Below are positions 63,556 through 64,000 of a stretch of 64,000 nt of DNA, in pieces. How positions within the stretch are numbered: position 1 is the first letter of the stretch; every line of letters starts with the position of its first letter. A program made the position numbers and the translations under genes. The notes below the pieces were generated by a model. It worked only from the letters and a program-made list of their open reading frames with translations, was not told the origin of the DNA and made no database searches. Where the stretch lies: the NCBI GenBank assembly GCA_964574815.1, contig CAZNPL010000032.1, positions 1 through 64,000 of the forward strand. Direction: 5' to 3'. Source of the stretch: CAZNPL01 sp964574815. GTDB lineage: Bacteria > Planctomycetota > Phycisphaerae > UBA1845.

Positions 63556-63721
63556 CGACGGGCGACGCGGCGATCGGCGTTTCGCGCCGATGCGGCCGCA
63601 GCGGACCGAGCCGCAGGATGTGTGGGCGGTCGTACCACGAGGAAATGGTAATTGTGGCGGTGTCTTGGTCATCGCCGGGTTGATTGGAACATGTGGGGCG
63701 GGAATAACGAGCTTCGTTGAA

Positions 63722-63991
63722 ATGTCACGATCTCAGAAGAAAGGTCCGTTCGTCGACGAGAAACTGTACCGGAAGGTGATGGAGGCCAAGGCGGCCGGCG
63801 GCAACGTTCCGGTCCGGACCTGGTCGCGGCGATGCACGATCGTGCCTGAGTTCGTGGGGCAGAAGTTCGAGGTTCACAACGGGAACAAGTTCGTGCCGCT
63901 TTTCGTGACCGAGGACATGGTGGGGCACAAACTGGGCGAGTTCAGCCCCTCGCGGACGTTCAAGGGCCACACGACCAAAGGCAGGAGGTAG
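63722..63991 (+). CDS. rpsS: Ribosomal protein uS19
   Basis: The 89-residue protein MSRSQKKGPFVDEKLYRKVM ... TIVPEFVGQKFEVHNGNKFV ... VGHKLGEFSPSRTFKGHTTK is standard uS19 of the 30S head. The frame is open well upstream, but this ATG gives the family length. It follows rplB after 166 bases, the usual order, and the window ends 9 bases after it. Confidence 0.95.
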   Translation: MSRSQKKGPFVDEKLYRKVMEAKAAGGNVPVRTWSRRCTIVPEFVGQKFEVHNGNKFVPLFVTEDMVGHKLGEFSPSRTFKGHTTKGRR

Positions 63992-64000
63992 TCGCCTCCC

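Overview
The window looks like a chromosomal segment of a GC-rich planctomycete-like bacterium, probably an uncultured lineage. Supporting signs are a histone-tail plus HARE-HTH protein, ECF sigma factors paired with short zf-HC2 anti-sigma factors, a three-helix SecE, and an EF-Tu whose switch I region departs from the usual RGITI form. The placement is inferred from family knowledge; no 16S rRNA is present.

Region 1 (1-14.0 kb, minus strand). A cut-off hypothetical gene and a coupled HARE-HTH/zinc-ribbon pair come first. Next is an ArsR-SRPBCC-DUF6958-like-membrane protein group whose arsR lacks its 5' end and abuts an opposite-strand MerR remnant. Then comes a long operon reading ECF sigma, anti-sigma, secreted CxxC-repeat protein, thioredoxin-like DUF255 protein, RND permease, adaptor, TolC-type outer-membrane factor and a tiny coupled ORF. 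This looks like an envelope efflux/redox operon with its own sigma/anti-sigma switch.

Region 2 (14.4-34.7 kb, plus strand). A second, divergent ECF sigma/anti-sigma pair opens a 20-kb run of about 20 same-strand genes: AhpD-like protein, triple YHS-like protein, P460-like cytochrome, ArsM-type arsenite methyltransferase, TlpA-like thioredoxin, PiT phosphate transporter, ArsS-type radical SAM enzyme, ferredoxin-NADP reductase-like protein, frameshifted SpoIIE phosphatase, trypsin-like protein, TVP38-DUF547 fusion, TyrA T-protein, mercuric-reductase-like flavoprotein, membrane glycosyltransferase, and a three-domain glycosyltransferase fusion. The run ends with two genes interrupted by in-frame UGA exactly where their families carry a conserved Cys: a CxxU peroxidase-related protein and a DUF3179 protein. 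Each UGA is followed at selenocysteine-insertion spacing by a perfect or near-perfect hairpin. I read this as an arsenosugar (rSAM/selenodomain) locus ending in two selenoproteins, and it is the most notable content of the window.

Region 3 (34.7-41.1 kb). A repeat-rich intergenic stretch is followed by a zinc metallopeptidase-like gene, a SAM methyltransferase, rnc, rpmH and a large membrane coiled-coil protein.

Region 4 (41.1-64 kb, plus strand). This is translation/transcription core: promoter, tRNA-Thr, tuf, rpmG, tRNA-Trp, secE, nusG, rplK, rplA, rplJ, rplL, rpoB, [GNAT], rpoC, rpsL, [bioY], rpsG, fusA, promoter, rpsJ, rplC, rplD, rplW, rplB, rpsS. Two non-canonical genes are inserted: a GNAT acetyltransferase between rpoB and rpoC, and a BioY transporter between rpsL and rpsG. 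S12 carries Arg at position 88, a residue associated with streptomycin resistance. Recognisable sigma-70-like promoters (TTGACA, 16-base spacer, TATACT/TATGCT) precede the tRNA-Thr/tuf unit and rpsJ.
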